Below, piece by piece: positions 42,336-51,658 of a stretch of DNA of 64,000 bases; position 1 is the stretch's first letter; each line of letters begins with the position of its first letter. The notes beneath the pieces are model-generated. The model was not told the DNA's origin. It was given only the letters and a program-made list of their open reading frames with translations, and made no database searches. A program made the translations under genes and the position numbers. The stretch comes from RYN-230 sp963844695 (lineage in GTDB: Bacteria; Actinomycetota; Actinomycetes; Streptosporangiales; Streptosporangiaceae). Where the stretch lies: positions 1 through 64,000 of the forward strand of contig CAWJPL010000035.1 of assembly GCA_963844695.1 (NCBI GenBank), written 5' to 3'.

Positions 42336-43122
42336 GTGGTGGTGACCGCTGAGACTGAGGAACAGCGCAGGAAGCGGGAGCACCAGCGGTTGCTGTTCGA
42401 CGGTGTTGCGGGGCTGTATGAGGCCACCCGCCGAGGCTATCCCGCCGAAATCGTCAGCATCATTGTCAGCACCGCCGCTATCGGCCCCGGCGCCACCGTG
42501 CTGGAGACCGGCTGCGGCACAGGCCAATTCACCCGGCAGCTGGCTGGCCGGGCGCTCGACATGACTGCCATCGATATCGGCGCGGCCATGGGTGGCGGCT
42601 GCCCGGCGCAACGTGGCGGACCCGAGAGTCCGGTTTCAGGTGAGCTCCTTCGAGGACTTCACCGGCAGCGGGTCCTTCGATCTGATCGTTTCGGCGACGG
42701 CCTTCCATTGGATCGATCCCGCCATCGGCCTGGCCAAAGCCGCCCGGCTGCTGCGGCCCGGCGGCTGGCTGGCGCTGCTGGCCACCGGGGAGCGCTACCC
42801 CGAGCCATTGCGGACCCAGTTGCGCGATCTCTGGGTGAAGTACAGCAACCAGAACCCACCATCGGCCGGTCAGCCGGCCTGGCTGGCCGCGCTGCAGGAA
42901 ACCAGCCTGTTCGGCCCGGCCGTGAAGGCCACTCACACCAGGGCGCTCCAGCTTCCGGCCCAGACAGTGATGGGCGTCGAGCGCACCCGCGCCACCTTCC
43001 TCAGCTACAGCCAGCAAGAGCAGGTCAGCTTCACCGCAGACCTGGGCACGCTCCTCCAGCCTGCCACCGACATTGACCTGGCCCAGGAAACCTTCCTCGC
43101 CATGGCCCCGTCCACCGCCTGA
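42336..43122 (+). pseudogene. SAM-dependent methyltransferase with single-base frameshift
   Basis: The first frame gives LLFDGVAGLYEATRRGYPAE and motif I VLETGCGTGQFTRQLAG, then AIDIGAAM. After ATGGGTGG at about 42588-42595 the frame is wrong. The other frame resumes VAAARRNVADPRVRFQVSSF, FDLIVSATAFHWIDPA and runs to 43122. One extra G in the GGG run restores the whole protein of about 260 residues. It is either a young pseudogene or a homopolymer error; otherwise it looks normal. Confidence 0.78.
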
Positions 43123-43439
43123 ACCCACCGCATGATCCGCCGCCGTCCAGCGCGCAGAGACAAACCTCAAATCCGAACGTCAGCAGCGGCATGTGAATGT
43201 GTCTGCAGCAACCGCGCTCCGCTCCTCCGGTTCCGGACAATTTAGCGCCATCATGGATGAGGTGGCCTTCTGTGATCTCTGCGAGATGAGCCGGAGCTAC
43301 TGGGTGCACGGTCTACCTGAGCGCCGTCGAGCAGCGAGCGTGACCATGTCGGCGCTGCTGGTCTCTCCCAGTAACATCGCCTCGCCTTCCGCGGTGGTCC
43401 TACAAGGGCGACGATCCTGATTACAGCCGCTGGGCCGAA

Positions 43440-44723
43440 CCAGGGACCCGGCAAAGTCGTTCATACTGCGTGTAGCAGCGTGAGCGTGCGCTGCGGGTCG
43501 CGGGCGTGGTGGCGGTTGGCGGCGGCGATGTTGTCGTGGCCGTCCAGGCGCAGGAGGCTGATGGCCAGGCTTCGCAGCGTTGCCATGACGCGGGGTGCGT
43601 TCCCGGTCCTGACCAGGGACTTGTCTTCCTGATAGGTCACGTCACGGACCCAGTGGAGCTTGTTCTCTATCTCCCAGTGGCCGCGAATCCAGGCGCCCAG
43701 GGTTGCCGGGGCAGCGCGGGAGTCGCTGGTGATGAGGTACACGACCTCGACGGTCTTCTTGCCCTTCTTCGTGACGGTCCTTCGCACCTGCGCAACCTGG
43801 GCGGCGCCGGCGAACTCGATACAGGCCGGCGCGAGCGCGGCCTTGATGGTGCGGCGGGCCCGGCGCCCATGGTCCGTGCTCACGGCCGAGACACCGGGAA
43901 TGGCGGCCCAGGGAAGTTTCTTGAGCTGCCGGTACAGGGTCGGCATATTGCCCTTGACGGTCATCACGTAGTCCGCGTCCCGGCTGATGATGGCCTGCGC
44001 GGTGTCATGCTGCGTGTGCAGCGCGTCGATTGTGATGATCGCCCCGGCCAGGTCAGCGAACGCCCTGAGCAGATCCCGCACCGCGGGGATCTCGTTCGAC
44101 TTCGCGTCCACGGCGACCTGGCCGAGGACCGCGCCGATGCCGTGCGCCAGCGCGGCGACCAGGTGCGGGGCCTTCCCGGTCTCGTCCTTCGCGCCGCGGA
44201 CCGTCTTGCCGTCGATCGCGATCACCAGCCGGCCGCTGGCCTGCACGGCCCTGGTGTGCAGCCACGCCCCGAGGACCCGGTCGAGCATGTCCGGGCTGAC
44301 CAAGGTGAAGGCGCGCCGGAACGTGGACTCCTCCGCAGGCCCGCGAGCCGCGCCCAGCCCGGCCAGCACGTCTGCCCCGGCGTCGGCGGCCCACTGCCCG
44401 ATCGCGGCGAACGACCGCGACCCCGCTATCACCGCGGCGATGCCGACGGCGAGCAGGCCGGCCATGGAGTGCCGGCGGCCGCGTTTCTTGCGCGGGTCCG
44501 GGACCTGGGCGAGGAGATCGAGGAGGTACTGGCTGCGGGCAGCCGGAATGGGCGAAGATGACATCGGCGGGCGGGCGTCCCTCGTGGCAGACGACGGTGA
44601 GCGTGAGAACTTCCATCGTTCCGCCCGGGCCCTGCCCGCCACCCGCAGGCACGCCGGACGCTTCACCCGTTGTTACGACATCGCAGGTCACAACCTCACT
44701 TCACAACTTTGCCGTGTCCCTGG
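43440..44723 (-). mobile_element. ISAs1-type insertion sequence, 1284 bp
   Basis: Ends are CCAGGGACCCGGCAAAGTCG (43440-43459) and the complement-matching CAACTTTGCCGTGTCCCTGG (44704-44723), 18 of 20 paired. GGGCCGA stands at both edges as a likely target duplication. The element contains one intact transposase gene. Confidence 0.85.
43461..44564 (-). CDS. ISAs1 family transposase
   Basis: Transposase of 367 residues. The N-terminal domain reads LLDLLAQVPDPRKKRGRRHS. DDE residues fall in VIAIDGKTVRGAKDETGKAP, ITIDALHTQHDTAQAI and a C-terminal GHWEIENKLHWVRDVTYQED, the family signature. ATG 44564 is chosen; a longer frame to 44666 overlaps the element's end. The gene is full length with no frameshift, so the element could still move. 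Confidence 0.9.
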   Translation of the reverse strand: MSSSPIPAARSQYLLDLLAQVPDPRKKRGRRHSMAGLLAVGIAAVIAGSRSFAAIGQWAADAGADVLAGLGAARGPAEESTFRRAFTLVSPDMLDRVLGAWLHTRAVQASGRLVIAIDGKTVRGAKDETGKAPHLVAALAHGIGAVLGQVAVDAKSNEIPAVRDLLRAFADLAGAIITIDALHTQHDTAQAIISRDADYVMTVKGNMPTLYRQLKKLPWAAIPGVSAVSTDHGRRARRTIKAALAPACIEFAGAAQVAQVRRTVTKKGKKTVEVVYLITSDSRAAPATLGAWIRGHWEIENKLHWVRDVTYQEDKSLVRTGNAPRVMATLRSLAISLLRLDGHDNIAAANRHHARDPQRTLTLLHAV

Positions 44724-45003
44724 GGCCGAGATCGACACGCCAAATGCGTGGCAACGCCTTGGAAACGGTGAGCAGCTGCCAGCTACGGGTGGCGCGTGCC
44801 GGGCCCGATCGCCCATGGCCAGGTGCCAGGACTGCATCGATCATGGTCCGTGGTAGTGCTGGAGCACCAGGCTGCCGCTTATGTACGACTCGCATCGCGG
44901 CAGATGAGGGCACCGCACGATCCTGGACTGGCTATCTTTAACGGAGTTAGATTGGCAATGCCGGATCGGCGGGTCGGGTGACCTCCAGATTCAGCTGCGC
45001 TTT

Positions 45004-45762
45004 TCAGGGGGGCGATGGGATTGCACTGAGGAACACCTCGAAAGCCTCAGGGCCAACATGGGGATTGCCAGCAAAAGGATACTGCAGATCCTTGATCAGA
45101 ATAAGGTTGATCGTGATCAAAGCTGCGATCGCCATCACCATCCCGATATGCACAGCCCGGCTCTTCAGCCCAAAGAGAAGGCAAAACGCAATCACTATGA
45201 CAGCCCCAAAGATCAGCGCCACCCAGATGGGCTCTGGTACCTCCTCGGTCATCGCATCCAGACGGTCCCTCCGCGCTGCGGTCAAGCTGTTTACGCTCAC
45301 CACTGCCTGCTCGTAGAGGACCTGCTGCTGGCTGGTGCGGGGTGAGAACCGGAATACGTCGGCGCGGATCTGGGTCAGCAGGTCTTGCGCGAGGGGACTG
45401 CTTTTCCCCTCATTCATCAGCGGCCATTCCCTGTCTATAACCGTATGCGCATATTTCAGGGTCAGGTCCTCGATGGCTGGTCCTTCAGGCGTAGGAAGGC
45501 TGCGCGCTATCCAGTAGACGTTGGACAGCTGGTCGGCTTCGGTGTAGGTCGTGGCGTGCGCGCTGCTGAGGGTCTCCCACCCCACGATGACCACGAAGGC
45601 CAGCAGCACGGCGTACAGGACCGCAACCCCCGCGAAGATGAACCCCGCGACCTCGGTGTGCTCCTGCCGCTTCTCAGGCGCCCAGTACCGGTGAACGAGA
45701 TAGACACTCAACCCCGAACCAAGCAGTGCCCCAAGGAAAATCCAGAGGTTTGGCAGGTTCAT
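45004..45762 (-). CDS. DUF4239 (bestrophin-like domain) membrane protein
   Basis: Protein of 252 residues. Two helices lie at the N-terminus (LWIFLGALLGSGLSVYLVHR, VAGFIFAGVAVLYAVLLAFV), a soluble middle has the usual EADQLSNVYWIARSLP segment, and two helices lie near the end (IWVALIFGAVIVIAFCLLFG, MVMAIAALITINLILI). This is the standard DUF4239 layout. Function is unproven; some relatives are thought to be anion-channel-like. ATG 45762 follows a GGGGGG stretch. It stands alone on the minus strand. Confidence 0.82.
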   Translation of the reverse strand: MNLPNLWIFLGALLGSGLSVYLVHRYWAPEKRQEHTEVAGFIFAGVAVLYAVLLAFVVIVGWETLSSAHATTYTEADQLSNVYWIARSLPTPEGPAIEDLTLKYAHTVIDREWPLMNEGKSSPLAQDLLTQIRADVFRFSPRTSQQQVLYEQAVVSVNSLTAARRDRLDAMTEEVPEPIWVALIFGAVIVIAFCLLFGLKSRAVHIGMVMAIAALITINLILIKDLQYPFAGNPHVGPEAFEVFLSAIPSPP

Positions 45763-46428
45763 CGCGTCCCCCCAGGACTGCCGAAAGCCTGGCGATCAGC
45801 CCAAGGGCATGCTAGCCCTGACAGCCAGCTGCCGCTCCTGGCCAGTCCGCCTCCTTGCCGGTCTCCCGATAGGCCGCACCCCTCCGGAGCGGTCTCCCCG
45901 CGACTGGTCGTACCCGTCCACGGCGCAGCTATCTTATCCTGGCCTGACTGATCCGCTCACGACGATAAATCCCACCCGGAGACTGACCGGGAACTGGTTC
46001 AGAACCTTGAGACGGTCCGGGCCAGCTCCAGTCCGGACCGTCGAGTTCCCCGGCATCGACCAGCCCGTGCAACGCTAATCCTGCAATGGATCGATGGGAA
46101 AGGCGAGCTAAAGGTAGTGGATTGTGTCTCGCTGCACCCCCCGCGGGGGCAGCTACCGTGCCGCTGGCCAAACTCGACGTCTGCAAATAACGCTCATGCC
46201 GAATCGAGTGCAAGAGGCGCACTCAATTCGGCTACTTGTGAGCGAGTCTTAGCACGGGTCTGGCCCGTCTTGATGACAGGACCACCAGGCGCGGTGAGCC
46301 CGTCGGCTACCGGCATCGCTGTCGGCCCGTGTGGCGGCAGACACGAGCGCACGACTGGTCCCCGCAGGGCGACGTGCCGCAGCCTCCGGGGCTTCTGAGC
46401 AGGAGTCGAGGTGGGGCTGTCCCGGGTT
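45763..46428. other. Gene-free stretch downstream of the dead recombinase
   Basis: About 660 bases with no recognisable gene, RNA or repeat. Confidence 0.5.
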
Positions 46429-47377
46429 TCAGGTGACGGGGTCCATGATGCGGTCGTAGCAGCGGCGGGCTCGTGTGCTGCGGGCGCTGGCGCCGTAGCA
46501 TCTGCGGGGAGGTCCACCCGTTTAGTTCCATCAGGTCCCCCTCCGCGCCGCCACGGTCCAGCCAGGTGTGGCTGAAATGATGACGGAATCTGTGCGGGTG
46601 CACAGCCACCCCGCACTGGTTGCCTCGGCGCACAATCATCTGGTAGATGCCATTCGCCGTCATCGGGGCCCGGTTGTTGACTCCCAGCCACAGTTGCGGC
46701 CGGTATGCCTGGGCGTGCCGGGCCCGGACCCGGATGTAGCGGTCAAGGGTGACGGCGGTCTGGTGGCTGACCTTGACGATCCGCGCTTTACCGCCCTTGC
46801 CCCGGACCGTGATCTCCCGCTGCCACAGGTCAACGTCGCTGCGCTGCGCATCCTCCGGGTCGTAGACGATCCCGGCCAGTTCCGACAGCCGGATCCCCGT
46901 CGCCCGGAACACCGCGATGACCGCAAGGTCGCGGCGCTGGGCAAACGACCGACCCGCGCAGACCTTCTCCAGCTTCGATAGTTCTCCGCTCGTGAAAACA
47001 GGGATGAGCTTCTCGGTCACCCTGGGCGGCCGGAGCCTGGCCATCGGGTCCGTGAGATCTTCCTCACCGGCCCACCATTTGAAGAACTGCTGCAGAGCGC
47101 GGTACTGGTTGCTGGCATAGGAATCGCTGTAGCGGCCCAGCAGCCACACCATCCACCGCTGGATGTCCTGCCCGCTGACCTGCTCCTACTTGGCCCGGGA
47201 TGTCTGCGGGATCAGGTGCGCCGCGGCGAACCACTGCACCGCCTCGGTGTACATCCGCACCGTCTTGCCCGACTTTCCCTCGGCCATCAGGCAGAGCCGG
47301 AACGAGGCGATCTCGGGCTGGAACACTCTCGCGGCCAAGGGCTCAGGCTGCCGCGAGCACGGTCCCGGCACGCTCAT
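46429..47377 (-). pseudogene. Tyrosine recombinase, inactivated
   Basis: Clear homologue of the intact recombinase at 54831-55847. From ATG 47377 the frame is good to AAHLIPQTSRAK, where TGG (W in the intact copy, RTRWEQV) is TAG. Reading on: QRWMVWLLGRYSDSYASN, GIRLSELAGI with the first catalytic Arg, and HPHRFRHHFSHTWLDRGG with HxxR. At SPQMLRR eight bases (GCGACGCT in the intact gene) are missing, which removes the Tyr of RRYGAS and shifts the frame. The gene sits beside the tRNA fragment at 47541, as expected of the integrase of unit 2. Confidence 0.85.
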
Positions 47378-47540
47378 AGTTTGTCTCTCTTCCTGCGGCC
47401 GAGCTGCGGCGCAACTCTCTGCAGGCCAGCGTTTCCGCTGGTCAGAAACTCTCAGCAAAGGTGAGATCGTGGCCGTCATGCGTCTTCTCTTTCCTGCCAT
47501 TCGCGCAGGTGAGAGGGCTGGCCGATGCTACGAGAAGAGG

Positions 47541-47583
47541 TGGTCAGGGGCGGGGTCGAACCGCCGACCTTCCGCTTTTCAGG
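47541..47583 (-). repeat. tRNA-Phe 3'-half (att site between units 2 and 3)
   Basis: Identical to 56011-56053, the 3' half of tRNA-Phe from the discriminator base to the anticodon loop. Outside this core the right side differs, while the left side (GAGAGGGCTGG, GATGCTACGAGAA) also matches, as both lie upstream of related integrases. Confidence 0.9.
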
Positions 47584-47805
47584 GGTTCTATCTCCCTTTA
47601 CGACCATGATCTCGTAAATATCATGCAGCCCAGCTCACCGGCATAAGGGCTGGTCAATAGGCTGACACCACAATCATAGCCACTGTGCCGCCGTGTGCCG
47701 CGTAGTCCCGTTTCGTCTGTGGGCTTCCCGTGGTGAGCCCTCCGAAAGAAAGGACTTGTGGGGCTTCTGTGGGACCCGGCGAGGCGCGGACGGGCTCGTC
47801 GGCGA
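47584..47805. repeat. Island arm repeat, copy 2
   Basis: Diverged direct copy of 16712-16925, beginning at the inner edge of a tRNA-Phe fragment in both places. TGGTGAGCCCTCCG is at 47731-47744. Confidence 0.65.
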
Positions 47806-48265
47806 GCATCGCGTGCATCTAGTCGTCAGTGCTGGTCCTGGCTAGCCGACGTCCCGTCATCCCGCCGGAGTGTGTGACTGGGCATGACCGAATGGGAGTG
47901 GTTCAGGCTGGCATGCCGTACTCACTGATGTTGTGCCTGGTAAGGACGGCAGAGGATAGAAGACTCGAACTCCTTCTCTAGCGTTCGCTCGGGCCGGCAT
48001 GTGACCTGCGGTCCTTGTCAGCTGTGGGTCTGGCTGAACGGCCGCGCGCGAGAGAGAATGACTGTCGATGGTGGGCGGGCATCAATCAGGCACGATTTCT
48101 TCGGGAGCGGAAGTAGGGCGGCGGATCGCGTGGCTGCCTGAGACCGCCGCCGAGGCGGCGCAAGAGCACGTCGAGGACAGGGACGGGCGATGCGCGGCGG
48201 CGAGATCGTTCAGTTGAATGTATTGCGACGTGGTTCTGGCAGGTAGCTTTCCGAGGGGAAATGCG

Positions 48266-51200
48266 GTGTGGTTCAGGCTGCTCGGGGCGGTAGAGGTTTC
48301 CGCGGACGGAACCTCGCTTCCGCTGGGTGGCCCCAGGCAGCGGTCGGTGCTGGCCGATCTTGCCCTGCATGTAGGCCGGGCTGTCCCTACGGCGCAGTTG
48401 ATCGTCGATGTGTGGGGGGAACGGCCGCCAAGCTCGGCGGTCCACACCCTGGAGAGCTATGTCTCCCGGCTGCGCCATGTGCTGAACGCCTCCGGTGCGG
48501 CTGGCGCCGTGGTGGTCAGCAAGTCGGCCGGGTACATGCTCGACGCAGTACCAGGAAACGTCAACGTGTGGCGGTTCCGGGAACTGGCCGCGAGAGGGGG
48601 CGCGGCGGTCGAGGCGGGTGATGCGGCCACGGCGGCGGCACTGGTCGGCGCCGCGATCGACTTGTGGCGCGGCCCGGCGCTCGCAGATATCAGGGAGGCG
48701 GCGTTTGCCCCGCCCGCGGTGCAGCGGCTGGAAGAGGAGCGGCTGACCGCGCTGGAGAACCTAATGGAGGCGCGGCTGGCGTTGGGGCGGCACCGCGAGC
48801 TCGTGGCCGAGCTTGAGGCGCTGATCGCCGGTTCCCCATACCGCGAGCATTTCCACGCGCAGCTGATGCTGGCGTTGTACCGTTCGGGCCGGCAGGCTGA
48901 TGCGCTGGCCGCCTTCGGCCGCGTCCGCGATACGCTGTCCGGCGAGCTTGGCATCGAGCCTGGCCGGAAGCTGTGCGAGCTTCAGCATGCGGTGCTGCTG
49001 CAGGCGCCCGAACTGGAACCGCGCGTCGCCGCTGCCCGCCTGGGCCCGCGCCAGATGGCTGACCGGCAGCCAAGCGCACCGGCTGCGCCGCCGGCGGCGG
49101 GGCCTGTCCGTGCGCGTGGGGGCCGCGCCTGGCGGTGGGCTGCGGCAGCTGCGGCGCTTGGCCTAGCTGCCGCAGCGGTCGTGCCGATCCTGGTGGGCAT
49201 GGGGGCCGCCCATGGCAAGACGCTTGCGGGCGGCGTGGGTGAGGTGTCCGCGGCCGGCGGTATCGCCCGCAGCGTGGCCCTGCCAGGCCCACCGGGTGCC
49301 GCCGTGGCGGCGGATGGCTCGGTATGGGTGACCAGCCCCGAGGGCAACGTGGTTTACCGGATCGACCCGGTCACCGGGTCGCTGGTGCAGACCATACCGG
49401 TGGGCTCTGGCCCCAGCGCGATCACCGCCAGCGGTGCCGATATCTGGGTGGCCAACACCCTGGACGGTACGGTCTCCCGGATCAGCGCGGCCGCTAACGC
49501 GGTCGTTCAGACCGTCAATGTCGGCACCGAGCCCACCGGCATCACCGCGGACGGCGGTTCCATCTGGGTAGCAGATGCCTCGGCCAGTACCTTGTCAGCG
49601 CTCAGCTCCGTCTCCGGGCGGCTGACATCTACTATCCCTTTGCCGTCGCCGCCGTTCGGGGTCGCCTTTGGTGCTGGCTCGGTGTGGGTGACCAGCCCGG
49701 CGGACAACAACGTCACCCGGGTCGATCCGCGCACCGGCCAGCCGGGCCAGCAGATCACGGTCGGTGCCGGGCCTACGGCTGTCGCGTTTGGCCTTGGTTC
49801 TGTGTGGGTCGCCAACAGCCTGGATAGCACAGTCTCCCGTATCGATCCCGGCACTGACTCCGTCGCTGCCGTGATCCCGGTCGGGGATGGCCCGGACGCG
49901 CTGGCGATCACCAGGGACTCGGTCTGGGCAGCGGACCGGCTGTCGGGCGCGCTGACCAGGATCAGCTCCGGCGGCGCCAGCCCGGTGAGCGCGATCCTCC
50001 TGGGCGGCAGCCCAGTGGCGCTAACAACCGCCGGTGACCGGGTCTGGTTCGCGGTCGGCGCTGCGAGCTCCGCCCGGCGGGCTGGCGGCACGCTGAATGC
50101 AGTCGTCAGCTACCCGCCCACGTCGATCGACCCTGCCCTGCAGTACCCCCAGATGCCGCCTCAGTTCTCCGACGCCACCTATGACACGCTTGTGACGTTC
50201 CAGAAGACCGGTGGCAGCGCCGGCCTGCAGCTGGTACCTGACCTGGCCCTTGCCATGCCTGCCGTGACCGGCGGTGGGACCGTGTACAGGTTCACGCTGC
50301 GGCCCGGCCTGCGGTATTCGACGGGGCAGCTAGTGCGCCCGGAGGATTTCCGTTACGCGATCGAGCGCGTCCTGGACCTCGACCCGGAAGCGGGCGCCTT
50401 CCTCGACGGGATCTCAGGGGCGTCAGCCTGCGTCCCGGGGAAGCTGTGCGACCTGGCCCGCGGGGTAACGGTCAACGGATCCGCCAGAACTGTGACGTTC
50501 CGTCTGAGCGCACCAGACCCTGACTTCCTGTACAAGCTGGCCTTCGGGTTCACCGCACCGGTACCGTCCTACATCCCGGCCCGCGATGCCGGCCGTGATC
50601 CTGTGCCAGGCACCGGCCCCTACATGATCACCCGGTATGTTCCCGGCCGCCGGGTCGTGTTCGCGCGCAACCCGCACTTCCGGGAATGGTCGGCGGCCGC
50701 CCAGCCCGCGGGCTTCCCCGATCGCATCGTCTGGACCTTCGGCACCTCGCTCACCCGTGAGGCCGCCGAGATCGAGGCCGGGCAGGCAGACTGGACTAAC
50801 GACCCGCTGCCCGGCCTCGCCGGGCTCAGAGCTCGGTTCCCAGCCCAGGTGCACATCAGCACGCTGCCCGAAATCGTCTTCGCCGCGTTCAACACTCGGG
50901 TGGCGCCGTTCAACGACCCCCGGGTCAGGCGGGCGTTCAGCCTCGCCGCTGACCGTAACCGCTTCGTCGCAGCACTGGGCGGCCCCGGCCAGGCCGAACC
51001 GACCTGCCAGATCCTGCCGCCGGGCATTCCGGGCTACCGGCCCTACTGCCCGTTCACCGCCGACCCCAGCGCCTCTGGCGCCTGGGTCGGCCCCGACCTG
51101 GCCGCCGCCCGCAGGCTTGTGGCCGCGTCCGGGACCAGGGGCATGCGCGTCACCGTGTGGTCCGACGACCAGGCCCCGGACGGCACTACCGCTGCCTTCA

Positions 51201-51658
51201 TTGTCTCCGTCCTGCACATGCTCGGCTACCGGGCGGCTGCGCACGTCGTTCCGAACGAAGCACTGGGCCGGGCGGTGAACGACTCGCGCCGCCGGATCCA
51301 GGCAACCGACGGCGACTGGGGCGCGGACTACCCCTCGGCGTCGGATTTCTTTGACGAGTTCTTCCGCTGCTCGGCCTTTCGCCTCGACGACCCCGCCGCC
51401 ACCCGGAACGGCTCGTTCTTCTGCGACCCCGCGGCTGACCGGCTGATGAACGTCGCAGACAGCGAGCAGCTGACCAGCCCACTTCAGGCCGCAGGGACAT
51501 GGGCAGCTGTCGATCGGGCGGTCACACGGGCGGCTCCGTGGGTAACCCTGGCCGTCCTGAAGAACACCGATTTCCTGTCCGCCCGGATAGGCAATTACCA
51601 GTACAACCCGTTCTGGGGCGTGCTCCTGGATCAGCTGCAGATCCGCCCTCGGCGATGA
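48266..51658 (+). CDS. Transmembrane SARP-type regulator with extracellular propeller and SBP_bac_5 domain
   Basis: Protein of 1130 residues in four parts. Residues 1-95: an OmpR-like winged helix (FRLLGAVEVSADG, then LIVDVWGERPPSSAVHTLES). Residues 96-250: a bacterial transcriptional activation domain (LEEERLTALENLMEARLALG, GELGIEPGRKLCELQHAVLL). Residues 289-313: one membrane helix (WRWAAAAAALGLAAAAVVPI). Residues 335-600: seven blades with a (S/I/R)VW end at exactly 40-residue spacing, as in YVTN propellers. Residues 605-1130: a family-5 oligopeptide-binding lobe pair (SYPPTSIDPALQYPQMPPQF, YRFTLRPGLRYSTGQLVRPE, FNDPRVRRAFSLAADR). GTG 48266 has GAGGGG seven bases upstream; the ATG at 48218 has none. 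The expected topology is DNA-binding inside, sensor outside. No ABC permease lies in the window, so sensing rather than uptake is likely. Confidence 0.88.
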   Translation: MWFRLLGAVEVSADGTSLPLGGPRQRSVLADLALHVGRAVPTAQLIVDVWGERPPSSAVHTLESYVSRLRHVLNASGAAGAVVVSKSAGYMLDAVPGNVNVWRFRELAARGGAAVEAGDAATAAALVGAAIDLWRGPALADIREAAFAPPAVQRLEEERLTALENLMEARLALGRHRELVAELEALIAGSPYREHFHAQLMLALYRSGRQADALAAFGRVRDTLSGELGIEPGRKLCELQHAVLLQAPELEPRVAAARLGPRQMADRQPSAPAAPPAAGPVRARGGRAWRWAAAAAALGLAAAAVVPILVGMGAAHGKTLAGGVGEVSAAGGIARSVALPGPPGAAVAADGSVWVTSPEGNVVYRIDPVTGSLVQTIPVGSGPSAITASGADIWVANTLDGTVSRISAAANAVVQTVNVGTEPTGITADGGSIWVADASASTLSALSSVSGRLTSTIPLPSPPFGVAFGAGSVWVTSPADNNVTRVDPRTGQPGQQITVGAGPTAVAFGLGSVWVANSLDSTVSRIDPGTDSVAAVIPVGDGPDALAITRDSVWAADRLSGALTRISSGGASPVSAILLGGSPVALTTAGDRVWFAVGAASSARRAGGTLNAVVSYPPTSIDPALQYPQMPPQFSDATYDTLVTFQKTGGSAGLQLVPDLALAMPAVTGGGTVYRFTLRPGLRYSTGQLVRPEDFRYAIERVLDLDPEAGAFLDGISGASACVPGKLCDLARGVTVNGSARTVTFRLSAPDPDFLYKLAFGFTAPVPSYIPARDAGRDPVPGTGPYMITRYVPGRRVVFARNPHFREWSAAAQPAGFPDRIVWTFGTSLTREAAEIEAGQADWTNDPLPGLAGLRARFPAQVHISTLPEIVFAAFNTRVAPFNDPRVRRAFSLAADRNRFVAALGGPGQAEPTCQILPPGIPGYRPYCPFTADPSASGAWVGPDLAAARRLVAASGTRGMRVTVWSDDQAPDGTTAAFIVSVLHMLGYRAAAHVVPNEALGRAVNDSRRRIQATDGDWGADYPSASDFFDEFFRCSAFRLDDPAATRNGSFFCDPAADRLMNVADSEQLTSPLQAAGTWAAVDRAVTRAAPWVTLAVLKNTDFLSARIGNYQYNPFWGVLLDQLQIRPRR

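Larger units (their letters stand above)
43253..44856 (+). pseudogene. Small Cys-rich gene split by the ISAs1-type element
   Basis: The left part reads MDEVAFCDLCEMSRSYWVHG, then LLVSPSNIA, then (after one extra base near 43383) YKGDDPDYSRWAE up to 43438. Across the insertion, from 44725, the frame goes on AEIDTPNAWQRLGNGEQLPA, then RCQDCIDHGPW and a stop at 44854-44856. Together they make a small actinomycete protein with CxxC pairs at both ends, probably zinc-binding. The insertion duplicates GGGCCGA. Function is unknown. Confidence 0.72.
47378..48265. other. Non-coding junction region between units 2 and 3
   Basis: Contains the integrase upstream repeats (47385-47510), the att fragment (47541-47583) and the arm repeat (47584-47805). 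From about 47806 to the regulator start at 48266 no gene is seen; this part presumably holds the promoter of the large regulator gene. Confidence 0.6.

Noticed and set aside
31866..44910. CATCGCGGCAGATGAG seen near 31868 and 44891 as a possible shared operator
   Set aside because: The arms are short, the contexts unrelated and the second copy is imperfect; chance or a common remnant is as likely.
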